Shown here: piece after piece, positions 1-6,182 of the stretch | How the letters are laid out: every line of letters starts with the position of its first letter | How positions within the stretch are numbered: position 1 is the stretch's first letter | Source: JAQGMJ01 sp036271855 | GTDB lineage: Bacteria; Pseudomonadota; Gammaproteobacteria; Burkholderiales; JAEUOS01 | Direction of reading: 5' to 3' | Length of the DNA: 9,539 bases | Assembly (NCBI GenBank): GCA_036271855.1 | Contig: DATAZV010000191.1 | Coordinates: forward strand, 1 to 9,539 | Notes under the pieces: generated by a model | Seen by the model: only the letters and a program-made list of their open reading frames with translations | The model's database searches: none | Told to the model about the DNA's origin: nothing | Program-made: the position numbers and the translations under genes

Positions 1-1755
1 GTGGACGTGAAAGTCAACAGCACGGTGAACTCCACCTACGTCAACAACATTCCCGCCGGCGCACTGCAGACCAATGTCGGCAGCAGCCCGGCCGCCGCCA
101 GCGCCACCCTGCTGGTGCCCGGCCCGCCGGTGGTGACCAAGGCCTTCGCCCCCGCCAGCATCGCCGCCGGCGGCACCTCGACCCTGACCATCACCCTGAA
201 AAATCCCACCGGTGCAGTCGTCAACAACGTCAAACTGACCGACAACCTGCCGGCCAACGTGCTGGTCTCCGGCACACCCGCCATCACCAATACCTGCGGC
301 GGCACCATCACCACCCGCGCCACCACGCCCAATGCGGTCGAACTCACCAGCGGCACGGTACCGGCGGGCGGCTGCTCTTTCAGCGTCAATGTCACCGCCG
401 CCACCGCCGGGGTCTACGACAACAACATCCTGGCCACCGACATGACCTCCTCCGGCGGCAGCTCCGGCACCGGCATTCTCGCCACCGCGCGCCTGATCGT
501 CGGCGGCGCCTCGATCTCCGGGCGCATCTTCACCGACACCGGTGCCGGCGGCGGCCTGGCCAATGACGGCATTCTCGGCGCCAGCGAAGGCGGCACCAAC
601 CCGGGCGTGGCCAACGTGGTGGTGCGCCTGACCAACTGCGCCGTGCCGACCCCCGTGGTGCTGGCCACCACCCAGACCGACGGTTCGGGCAACTACAGCA
701 TTCCGGGCCCGGCGGCTTCCACCAACCCGGTCTGCGTGGTCGCCGACAGCCAGCCCGGCTGGACCAATACCGGCGCCAGCTCGAACACCACGGCGCTGCC
801 GTCGAACGCCGCCACCGTGGTCGGCGGCACCAGCTACCTGTTCTGCCGCGACAGCTCGGTCACCTGCTCCACCACCCAGCAGGTGCGCAGCATCCGTTTT
901 TCCTATGTGACCGGCACCAGTTACAGCGCGCTCAACTTCGGCCAGGTGCGCGACAACGAGTACGTATCCAACGGCGCGCAGCAGGCGCCCGCCGGCAATT
1001 CGCTTTCCTATCCGCAGGTGTACACCGCCAACACCGCCGGCACGGTGACCTTCACGCCGGCGGTGACCGGTACCACGCCCAACATTCCCGGCTGGAACGA
1101 AGTGCTGCACCTGGACGCCGATTGCGACGGCAGCATCGCTCCCACCGAGACCACCATCGTCACCGCCGCCAGCACCTTCCCGGTCATCGCCGGCGCCAAG
1201 GTCTGCCTGGTGCTGACCGAATTCACCCCGGCCGGCGCGCCCGACAATTCGCAGCGCGTGGTCACCGTCACCTCCAACTTCACCTACACCAACTCCAACC
1301 CCGCGCTGCCGGCGCAGGTGCTGGCGGTCACCGACACCACCACCGTCGGCAGCGCCGACGGCCTGACCCTGCGCAAGGAAGTGTGCAACAGCACCGTCCA
1401 GGCGGCGGCGGGCACGCCCTGCGATCCGTCGCTCACCGGCGCCACCGCCGGCCGCGGCTTCTCGCTTTCCAACACCGGGGCGCCCAATGACGTACTGATC
1501 TACCGCATCATCTACACCAACCCGACCTCCAAGCCTTCCACCAACCTGGTGGTCAACGACGCCACGCCGCCCTACACCGTGCATGCCGCGCCGGCCACCT
1601 GTCCGGCGGCGCAGACCCCCGCCGGCCTGGGCACCTGCGCCATCGTGCAGCCGGGCGCCATCGGCCAGACCGGCAGCTACCGCTGGACTTTCAGCGGCAC
1701 GCTCAACGCCAACAGCGCGGGCGTGGTGCTGATGACCGTCAGCGTCTCGCCCTGA
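1..1755 (+). CDS. Surface/secreted repeat protein, DUF11/DUF7933 and SdrD B-like domains (5' partial)
   Basis: The frame is open at the first base and ends with TGA at 1753-1755, so 584 residues of a longer protein are visible; the GTG at position 1 is probably an internal valine codon. Residues 1-40 look like the tail of a DUF7933-type beta-sandwich repeat. A complete copy follows at about 45-168, beginning VTKAFAPASIAAGG and containing the LTDNLPANV segment. Residues 171-316 (SISGRIFTD..., DGSGNYSIPGP) resemble an SdrD B-like/prealbumin-like domain. Residues 318-450 are an unassigned Thr/Ala-rich, probably beta-rich stretch. Residues 455-584 resemble a DUF11-type domain. Such proteins are usually exported and structural or adhesive. 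The cysteines (for example C99, C126, C216, C244, C282, C289) suggest an oxidising compartment. No LPXTG motif, membrane anchor or autotransporter barrel is seen at the C-terminus, so any anchoring or secretion signal must lie upstream of the window. Function beyond 'surface-type' is inference. Confidence 0.85.
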   Translation: MDVKVNSTVNSTYVNNIPAGALQTNVGSSPAAASATLLVPGPPVVTKAFAPASIAAGGTSTLTITLKNPTGAVVNNVKLTDNLPANVLVSGTPAITNTCGGTITTRATTPNAVELTSGTVPAGGCSFSVNVTAATAGVYDNNILATDMTSSGGSSGTGILATARLIVGGASISGRIFTDTGAGGGLANDGILGASEGGTNPGVANVVVRLTNCAVPTPVVLATTQTDGSGNYSIPGPAASTNPVCVVADSQPGWTNTGASSNTTALPSNAATVVGGTSYLFCRDSSVTCSTTQQVRSIRFSYVTGTSYSALNFGQVRDNEYVSNGAQQAPAGNSLSYPQVYTANTAGTVTFTPAVTGTTPNIPGWNEVLHLDADCDGSIAPTETTIVTAASTFPVIAGAKVCLVLTEFTPAGAPDNSQRVVTVTSNFTYTNSNPALPAQVLAVTDTTTVGSADGLTLRKEVCNSTVQAAAGTPCDPSLTGATAGRGFSLSNTGAPNDVLIYRIIYTNPTSKPSTNLVVNDATPPYTVHAAPATCPAAQTPAGLGTCAIVQPGAIGQTGSYRWTFSGTLNANSAGVVLMTVSVSP

Positions 1756-1771
1756 CCGCCCCGAAGCTGCC

Positions 1772-1808
1772 GCCGCGCCCTTATTCCGTCGCGGCCGCGT
1801 TATTTTTT
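1772..1808 (+). terminator. Candidate intrinsic terminator after the surface-protein gene
   Basis: GCCGCG (1772-1777) and CGCGGC (1790-1795) can form a 6-bp stem with a 12-nt loop. A second palindrome (CGCGGCCGCG, 1790-1799) overlaps its right arm, and a T-rich run (TTATTTTTT) follows at 1800-1808. The stem is short and there are four bases between it and the T-run, so this is moderate evidence. Its place 17 bases after the stop codon fits. Confidence 0.4.
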
Positions 1809-1837
1809 GTTACGCGCGGCGCGCAATGTGACATTGT

Positions 1838-1846
1838 TGTTAAACT
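1838..1846 (+). promoter_or_regulatory. Possible extended -10 promoter for the substrate-binding protein gene
   Basis: An AT-richer island at 1800-1855 contains TGTTAAACT at 1838-1846, which fits an extended -10 element (TG, one base, then TAAACT, 4 of 6 matches to TATAAT). No good -35 lies at standard spacing. Transcription from here would give a leader of about 70 nt before the ATG at 1924. No known riboswitch consensus was recognised in that leader. The call rests on motif shape and position only. Confidence 0.25.
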
Positions 1847-1923
1847 CCAAAATCACCGCGCCGCAACATTGCACAGCAGGTAGGGGCAGGGCGGCCGCGT
1901 TTCTTGTTTTCTCCGGAGGAAAA

Positions 1924-2943
1924 ATGATCAAGCAATTCTTGCGCGCCGCGCTGGCAGGCCTCCTGCTGGCTGCCGCCGCTGTCCCGGCCCATGCCCAGGA
2001 CACCAAGCTGAGATTCACCCTGGACTGGCGCTTCGAAGGGCCGTCCGCGCTGTTCCTGGCGGCGCAGGCCAAGGGCTACTTCAAGGCCGAACATCTGGAC
2101 GTCACCATCGATGCCGGTACCGGCTCGGGCGCGGCCGTCACCCGCGTGGCCACCGGCGCCTATGACCTGGGTTTTGCCGACATCTCCGCGCTGATCGAAT
2201 TCATCGGCAACAATCCGGGCGCGCAGGTCAAGCCGCAGGCCATCTACATGGTCTACGAATCGACCCCGGCGGCGGTCCTGGTGCTGAAAAAGTCCGGCAT
2301 CAAGACGCCGGCCGACCTGAAGGGCAAGACCTTCGGCGCCCCGGTGTTCGACGCCGGGCGCAAGGCCTTCCCGATTTTCGCCCGCGCCAACAAGATCGAC
2401 CTTTCCACCGTGACCTGGAAGACGATGGAGCCGGCGCTGCGCGAAACCATGCTGGCGCGCGGTGAACTCGACGCCATCACCGGCTTCACCTTCACCAGCC
2501 AGATCGGCCTGATCGCCCGCGGCGTGAAGAACGAGGACATCACCGTCTTCAAGTACAACGACTTCGGCGCCGAACTCTACGGCAACGCCATCATCGCCAG
2601 CCCGAAAATCCTGGCCGAGAAGCCGGAGGCGGTACGCGGCTTCCTGCGCGCGGTCAACCGCGCCATCAAGGACGTGGTGGCCAAGCCCGACGCAGCCATT
2701 GCCTACGTCAAGGAGCGTGATCCGCTGATCACCGAGGCTACCGAACTGACGCGCCTGAAGATGGCGATCGAGTTCGTCGATACGCCGGTGGCGCGCTCCA
2801 CCGGCCTGGGCAGCATCAACAAGCTGCGCTTCGACAACACCATCGACCGCACCGTGGCCGCCTTCGGCATCAAGAACCAGGTCAGCCCGGACGGCATTTT
2901 CAACTCTTCCTTCCTGCCGTCGGCCGGCGACCGCAAGCTGTAA
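1924..2943 (+). CDS. ABC transporter substrate-binding protein, NMT1/NitT-TauT family
   Basis: This encodes a 339-residue periplasmic solute-binding protein. The start at 1924 is chosen because GGAGGA (1915-1920) lies just upstream and the protein then begins with a clear Sec signal peptide: K3 and R7, a hydrophobic core at about 8-20, and a cleavage site after AHA (residue 24). A longer in-frame TTG start at 1807 would bury this signal and has no ribosome site. The mature part starts DTKLRFTLDWRFEG, and residues 66-87 (GSGAAVTRVATGAYDLGFADIS) match the NMT1/SsuA-like pattern that scores presence of a ligand-binding cleft. IKTPADLKGKTFGAP is the usual lobe-crossing segment. Family members bind sulfonates, nitrate, pyrimidine precursors or similar small molecules and deliver them to an inner-membrane ABC permease; the ligand cannot be read from sequence. 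No permease or ATPase gene is adjacent on either side, so it is an orphan or works with a transporter encoded elsewhere. Length is normal for the family. Confidence 0.9.
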   Translation: MIKQFLRAALAGLLLAAAAVPAHAQDTKLRFTLDWRFEGPSALFLAAQAKGYFKAEHLDVTIDAGTGSGAAVTRVATGAYDLGFADISALIEFIGNNPGAQVKPQAIYMVYESTPAAVLVLKKSGIKTPADLKGKTFGAPVFDAGRKAFPIFARANKIDLSTVTWKTMEPALRETMLARGELDAITGFTFTSQIGLIARGVKNEDITVFKYNDFGAELYGNAIIASPKILAEKPEAVRGFLRAVNRAIKDVVAKPDAAIAYVKERDPLITEATELTRLKMAIEFVDTPVARSTGLGSINKLRFDNTIDRTVAAFGIKNQVSPDGIFNSSFLPSAGDRKL

Positions 2944-2962
2944 CGCGGGTAGCGGCGCACCG

Positions 2963-2980
2963 GCCCGCCGCCAGGCGGGC
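2963..2980 (+). terminator. Short GC-rich hairpin after the substrate-binding protein gene
   Basis: GCCCGCC (2963-2969), a GCCA loop and GGCGGGC (2974-2980) form a perfect 7-bp stem 19 bases after the stop codon at 2943. No T-run follows on the plus strand, so by itself it would be a weak or 3'-end-stabilising structure. It probably acts together with the larger hairpin at 3001-3032. Confidence 0.4.
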
Positions 2981-2992
2981 GGGCGCGCCCGG

Positions 2993-3032
2993 AAAAAATA
3001 AAAGCCGCGGTGCCCTGGGGCGCCGCGGCTTT
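2993..3032 (-). terminator. Strong intrinsic terminator for the minus-strand gene, perhaps bidirectional
   Basis: Positions 3001-3014 pair with 3019-3032 as a 14-bp stem (10 outer pairs perfect, one inner G-U pair) around the tetraloop CTGG. Read leftwards, the hairpin is followed directly by a U-tract, the complement of the A-rich run at 2993-3003. This is the classic terminator form for the gene ending at 3139. Read rightwards, only TTT then G follows, so termination of the substrate-binding gene is possible but weaker. Its place between two convergent genes fits a shared terminator. Confidence 0.85.
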
Positions 3033-3090
3033 GTCAATTCCAGCTTGCTCCTCTTCTTGTTCTCCGCCTTTGGCGTTATAAAAAGGTAAA

Positions 3091-3105
3091 CGCGCGGTAA
3101 GCGCG
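3091..3105 (-). terminator. Possible first, weaker hairpin downstream of the minus-strand gene
   Basis: CGCGC (3091-3095), loop GGTAA and GCGCG (3101-3105) form a 5-bp stem. Leftwards it is followed by the complement of the A-rich stretch at 3076-3090 (TTTACCTTTTTATAA in transcript sense). It lies 34 bases past the stop codon at 3139-3141. The stem is short, so it may only assist the strong terminator at 2993-3032. Confidence 0.25.
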
Positions 3106-3138
3106 CCGGTGGGCGGCGCGACGCTACACGCTCCTGCG

Positions 3139-5892
3139 TTATTTGCTCAGCCTGATGTCGGTCGGCGTGCCTGACACCTTCATCGCCGCCTTGGTGCGGT
3201 TGCTGCTGATGCCCAACTCGATGTTGATCGTGCCCGAGAGCGACTTGTCGGCGGCGATGGTGGTATCGCCATTGACGTTCAGCAGGCCCGAGTTGGCGCG
3301 CACGTTCTTGATCTGTACCTTGGCGCCGTCGGTGGCCAGGTCGCACTCGAAATCGCTGAACGGGGTCTTGCCGCCGGTGAGGGTGCCCGCCTGCGCAGTG
3401 CGCGCCAGGTCGATGTTGGCGATGGCCGCCTTGTTGATCACCACCGCGCCTTCCAGCTTGGTGCTCTCGATCAGGCCGGCCAGGGCGGAGGAAGCCATGT
3501 TGACGCTGAACTTGCCGTCCATGGTGCCGGACACCGGCGTGGCGTTGTAATAGGCGTTGGCGATGCTGCCGGTCTCCATGCCGCCGATTTCCATGCTGCC
3601 GCCGAACTTCCAGTTGCCTTTCCACGTCAGCTCGCCGCGGCCGTTGGCATTGCCGGCGAAGTGGGTGATGGCGATGCTGTCGAACTTGATGCCGTCGCCG
3701 TTGGCCACGCCCTTGGCGCGCACGCTCTCCCAGGGCGTTTTCGGCCCCAGTGTCCAGGTCAGGCCGTGCGATTCAAAATCCACCAGCCAGCCCTTCTCGT
3801 CGATCGACAGTTGCAACTGCCCCTTGTTGTCGGCGGTCGCGAAGTTGGCCTGCTTGACGGTGGCGTCGTTGGCAAACAGCAGGGTGGCATCGAACACCGG
3901 CAGGGTCACCGGGCTGTCGGTGACCGTAAGGCCGGTGACGCGCACCCGCTGCACCGTCATCGCCACGCCCTTGGGCGGCTCCTGCATGCCGATGGCGATC
4001 AGTTTTTTCGCCTGCGCGACGTTGATCTGCGCGCCGGAGATCTCGATGCTCTTCCAGATCTTGCGGTCGGCCGCCAGCGAGCCGGGGTCCGGCACCGCCA
4101 CCACGCGCGGCAGCGGGATGTCGTCGAAGGTGACGTTGGAGAGGGTCAGCTGTGGCGGGAAGGGCGAGAACTTGGCGCTGCCCACCTTCACCTGCACGCC
4201 GAAGCGCGCGGTGGCCTGGCTCTCGACCAGGGACTTGTCGATCGGCATGAAATACAGGTAGCCGATGCCGCAGACGATCATCAGGACGACAAAGACGCCG
4301 ATGATCTTGCCGACGCCAAAGCCGCCGCCGCGGCGCACCTTGACGTGGCTTTCCTTGGCCAGGCGCTTGGCCTCGCGTTCCGCGTCTTTTTTCGCCTTGG
4401 CCGCGGCCTTGGCGTTTTCCTTGGCTTCGGCCTCGAGTTCGCGGCGCGACGCCTTTTCGACATCCTTCTTCGACTTCCCGTCGGCAGCTTCGTCCTCGGC
4501 AAGGTCGGACTCGAAACGGGAACTGGCGCTCATCCCGGTGTCGGCGAAAGTATCGGGCCCGCCGCCGGCCAGCGGCTTCAGGTCCAGGCTCTCGATGCCG
4601 CCGCCGGTCAGAGGCGTGGACGAACTGCCGAAGTCGAGGTCGAGCGATTCAGGCGCGGCGGCGGCTTCCTCCAGGTGGGGGGTGAGGGCGGCGGTATAGC
4701 GCGCGGCCTCGGCGGCGGCGCGGTCGTTGTCGCTGCTGCTGCCGATCTGCGGCTGCGGTTCGCCGCTCGAGGAGCGCCGGGCTTCCTCGTCGCGGCGGGC
4801 GCGTTCGCGCGCTTCGGCATCGAAGGCGGCACGCCGTTCGGCCTCCTGGCGATCGGCCTCTTCGCGGCGCAATTGCTCGGCGGCAATCGCTTCGGCCTCT
4901 TCGCGGCGGCGCTTTTCGTCGGCAATCGCGGTGCGCCGGGTTTCCTCCTCGCGGCGCGCCCGTTCGCGCGCCTCGGCTTCGGCGGCGGCGCGGCGCTCGG
5001 CCTCCTCGCGCTGGCGTTGTTCTTCATCGAGGCGGCGGCGCGTTTCCTGCTCGGCCTTGGCGCGCGCCTCTTCTTCGGCGCGGCGGCGGGCTTCATCCTC
5101 AGCCTTGCGGCGGGCTTCCTCTTCGGCCTTGCGTCGAGCTTCCTCTTCGGCGCGGTGGCGGGCTTCCTCTTCGGCCTTGCGCCGCGCCTCTTCCTCGGCA
5201 CGGCGGCGCGCTTCTTCCTCGGCCTTGCGGCGAGCTTCCTCTTCAGCCTTGCGGCGCGCCTCTTCCTCGGCACGGAGCCGCGCTTCCTCTTCGAGCTTGC
5301 GGCGCGCTTCCTCTTCGATTTTGCGCCGTGCTTCTTCTTCGGCCCGGCGGCGTGCTTCTTCCTCGGCCTTGCGGCGGGCTTCTTCTTCCGCCTTCAGGCG
5401 ATATTCTTCCTCGACCTTGCGGCGTGCCTCTTCCTCGATGCGCCGGATCGAATCCGCTTCGGCGGCGCTCTTGGCGGCGGCCTCGCGGGCGACGCGCGCA
5501 TCCTCCTCCGCGCGCAGGGCGGCCTCGCGCCGTTCCTCGACTTCCTTGACGGTGTTGCTTGCGGCCGCCGGCACCAGGGCGGTGAAGTCGAGGTCTTCCT
5601 CGCCGATCTCCTCCACCTTCATCGCGGTGGGGCCGCCGAGGGACGGCATGATGGAATCGGGGCCCTGCTTGGTGACGAACTCGCGGATCAGGTCAAGCTC
5701 GGTGAGCCGGTCCATGATGGCGCGCAGGCGGATCGGCGTAATCCGTGAAAGCTTTTCTTCGATGTCGCCCATGTTCGACTTGCCGTCGACCAAAATCAGC
5801 GTCTGGCGCTCATCGCTGGCCAGTTTGATGGTCTTCTTGCTGATTTCCAGCGAACCCTTGCCGGTCTTGGAATAAATGGTGCGCTTATCCAT
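3139..5892 (-). CDS. Membrane protein: winged-helix-like domain, ER/K single alpha-helix, TM, AsmA-like domain
   Basis: This encodes 917 residues read leftwards, ATG at 5892-5890, stop TAA at 3141-3139. GGGAG (complement of 5904-5908) lies 11 nt before the start. Residues 1-75 form a small domain with a probable helix-turn-helix/winged-helix pattern (DERQTLILVDGKSNMGDIEE, then TPIRLRAIMDRLTELDLI). Residues 117-373 are almost wholly charged; 152-287 are 17 unbroken octads of the type AEEEARRK, in which each Glu faces an Arg/Lys four residues on, the mark of a stable single alpha-helix. Residues 374-472 are a Ser/Gly/acidic linker with two SLDL motifs (and a DLDF at about 100-103). A second basic/acidic helix spans 473-515. 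KVRRGGG precedes one membrane segment at about 526-549, so the N-terminal part should be cytoplasmic and the C-terminal part periplasmic. Residues 550-917 begin like AsmA proteins (TARFGVQVKVGSAKFSPFPP, then QLTLSNVTFDD) and end with KVSGTPTDIRLSK. AsmA-like proteins act in envelope lipid transport and outer-membrane homeostasis; this one is short and its role is unknown. TolA offers only an architectural analogy. Confidence 0.9.
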   Translation of the reverse strand: MDKRTIYSKTGKGSLEISKKTIKLASDERQTLILVDGKSNMGDIEEKLSRITPIRLRAIMDRLTELDLIREFVTKQGPDSIMPSLGGPTAMKVEEIGEEDLDFTALVPAAASNTVKEVEERREAALRAEEDARVAREAAAKSAAEADSIRRIEEEARRKVEEEYRLKAEEEARRKAEEEARRRAEEEARRKIEEEARRKLEEEARLRAEEEARRKAEEEARRKAEEEARRRAEEEARRKAEEEARHRAEEEARRKAEEEARRKAEDEARRRAEEEARAKAEQETRRRLDEEQRQREEAERRAAAEAEARERARREEETRRTAIADEKRRREEAEAIAAEQLRREEADRQEAERRAAFDAEARERARRDEEARRSSSGEPQPQIGSSSDNDRAAAEAARYTAALTPHLEEAAAAPESLDLDFGSSSTPLTGGGIESLDLKPLAGGGPDTFADTGMSASSRFESDLAEDEAADGKSKKDVEKASRRELEAEAKENAKAAAKAKKDAEREAKRLAKESHVKVRRGGGFGVGKIIGVFVVLMIVCGIGYLYFMPIDKSLVESQATARFGVQVKVGSAKFSPFPPQLTLSNVTFDDIPLPRVVAVPDPGSLAADRKIWKSIEISGAQINVAQAKKLIAIGMQEPPKGVAMTVQRVRVTGLTVTDSPVTLPVFDATLLFANDATVKQANFATADNKGQLQLSIDEKGWLVDFESHGLTWTLGPKTPWESVRAKGVANGDGIKFDSIAITHFAGNANGRGELTWKGNWKFGGSMEIGGMETGSIANAYYNATPVSGTMDGKFSVNMASSALAGLIESTKLEGAVVINKAAIANIDLARTAQAGTLTGGKTPFSDFECDLATDGAKVQIKNVRANSGLLNVNGDTTIAADKSLSGTINIELGISSNRTKAAMKVSGTPTDIRLSK
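5032..5439 (-). repeat. 17 tandem 24-bp coding repeats encoding AEEEARRK octads
   Basis: The minus strand holds seventeen consecutive 24-bp units with no gap, each encoding an eight-residue unit with consensus A-E-E-E-A-R-R-K (residues 152-287 of the 917-residue protein). Protein variation is small: position 1 is A, I, L or V, and the last position is K or R. The DNA copies differ at many synonymous positions, so the array is not a fresh slippage expansion and the peptide pattern seems to be kept by selection. The high-GC repeat also creates long open frames on the opposite strand. Confidence 0.9.
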
Positions 5893-6178
5893 GCCTGCCG
5901 CCGCTCCCTGTGTGCCTTGGTATTGTTGCTGTGGGCAATCCGTTGCGATCTGCTTCGATCCGATTTACTCGCATACGGCGTGCCCAAACTGCGTCAATTG
6001 TGACGTTTTTAGTCGATATTTCGCGCCAGAGGTGCCAATGTACGGCATACAAGGCAGTTTAAGCAAGTATGACAATGGTATAGGGGATGCCCGTAACTTC
6101 CTGTTTCGGCGTTTTTCTGCTCCGGCTCTCCGATAGTCGCCGCGCCCGGCTCTTGCCGGCTGGGGCTAGAATGTCCTT
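5893..6178. promoter_or_regulatory. Divergent intergenic region between the AsmA-like gene and the TPR/GT operon
   Basis: This 286-bp stretch separates two divergent genes and is AT-richer than its surroundings, as expected for promoters in both directions. The best leftward candidate is a -35 TTGACG (complement of 5992-5997) and, after 16 bp, TATGCG (complement of 5970-5975), which would give a leader of about 70 nt; the -10 matches only 3 of 6. Rightwards, ATGACA (6069-6074) resembles a -35 but no good -10 lies at correct spacing. TATAGG at 6079-6084 lacks a good -35. A 5-bp hairpin (CCGGC 6146-6150, GCCGG 6155-6159) sits just before the TPR gene. A short open frame at 5876-6136 (+) shows no family features and is not called. 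Confidence 0.4.
5970..5997 (-). promoter_or_regulatory. Candidate sigma70 promoter for the AsmA-like gene
   Basis: Read leftwards, TTGACG (5 of 6 to the -35 consensus) is followed after 16 bp by TATGCG (3 of 6 to the -10 consensus). Position is reasonable for a start at 5892. It is the best of several weak candidates. Confidence 0.3.
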
Positions 6179-6182
6179 ATGA
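6171..6182 (+). promoter_or_regulatory. Three-codon mini-ORF overlapping the start of the TPR/GT gene
   Basis: ATG TCC TTA TGA (6171-6182) starts 5 nt after GGGG (6162-6165), a better spacing than the real gene has. Its TGA overlaps the gene's ATG (6179-6181). It could let ribosomes terminate and reinitiate, or it may be chance. No experimental support is possible from sequence alone. Confidence 0.25.

Noticed and set aside
1807..1923. Extended N-terminus (TTG start) for the substrate-binding protein
   Set aside because: It would bury the signal peptide 39 residues inside the protein, has no ribosome site, and the ATG at 1924 follows GGAGGA directly.
2900..3625. A 241-codon minus-strand frame over the terminator region and the AsmA-like C-terminus
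   Set aside because: It is a different frame of the same strand as the AsmA-like gene, rich in R, H and Q, and would run through the strong terminator.
5032..5439. CRISPR array or other noncoding tandem repeat
   Set aside because: The 24-bp units are contiguous without spacers, stay in frame and encode one regular helix, so it is a coding repeat.
3661..5748. A 695-codon open frame on the plus strand opposite the AsmA-like gene
   Set aside because: It mirrors the charged repeats of the minus-strand gene, giving low-complexity Leu/Phe/Ala/Gly-rich sequence without a recognisable fold. Long stop-free antisense frames are expected in GC-rich repeats, and the minus-strand product has clear domains.
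4727..5875. A Ser/Arg/Ala-rich 382-codon frame on the plus strand
   Set aside because: It is the antisense of the octad repeats in another frame, made almost wholly of R, S and A. No ribosome site or family match is visible.
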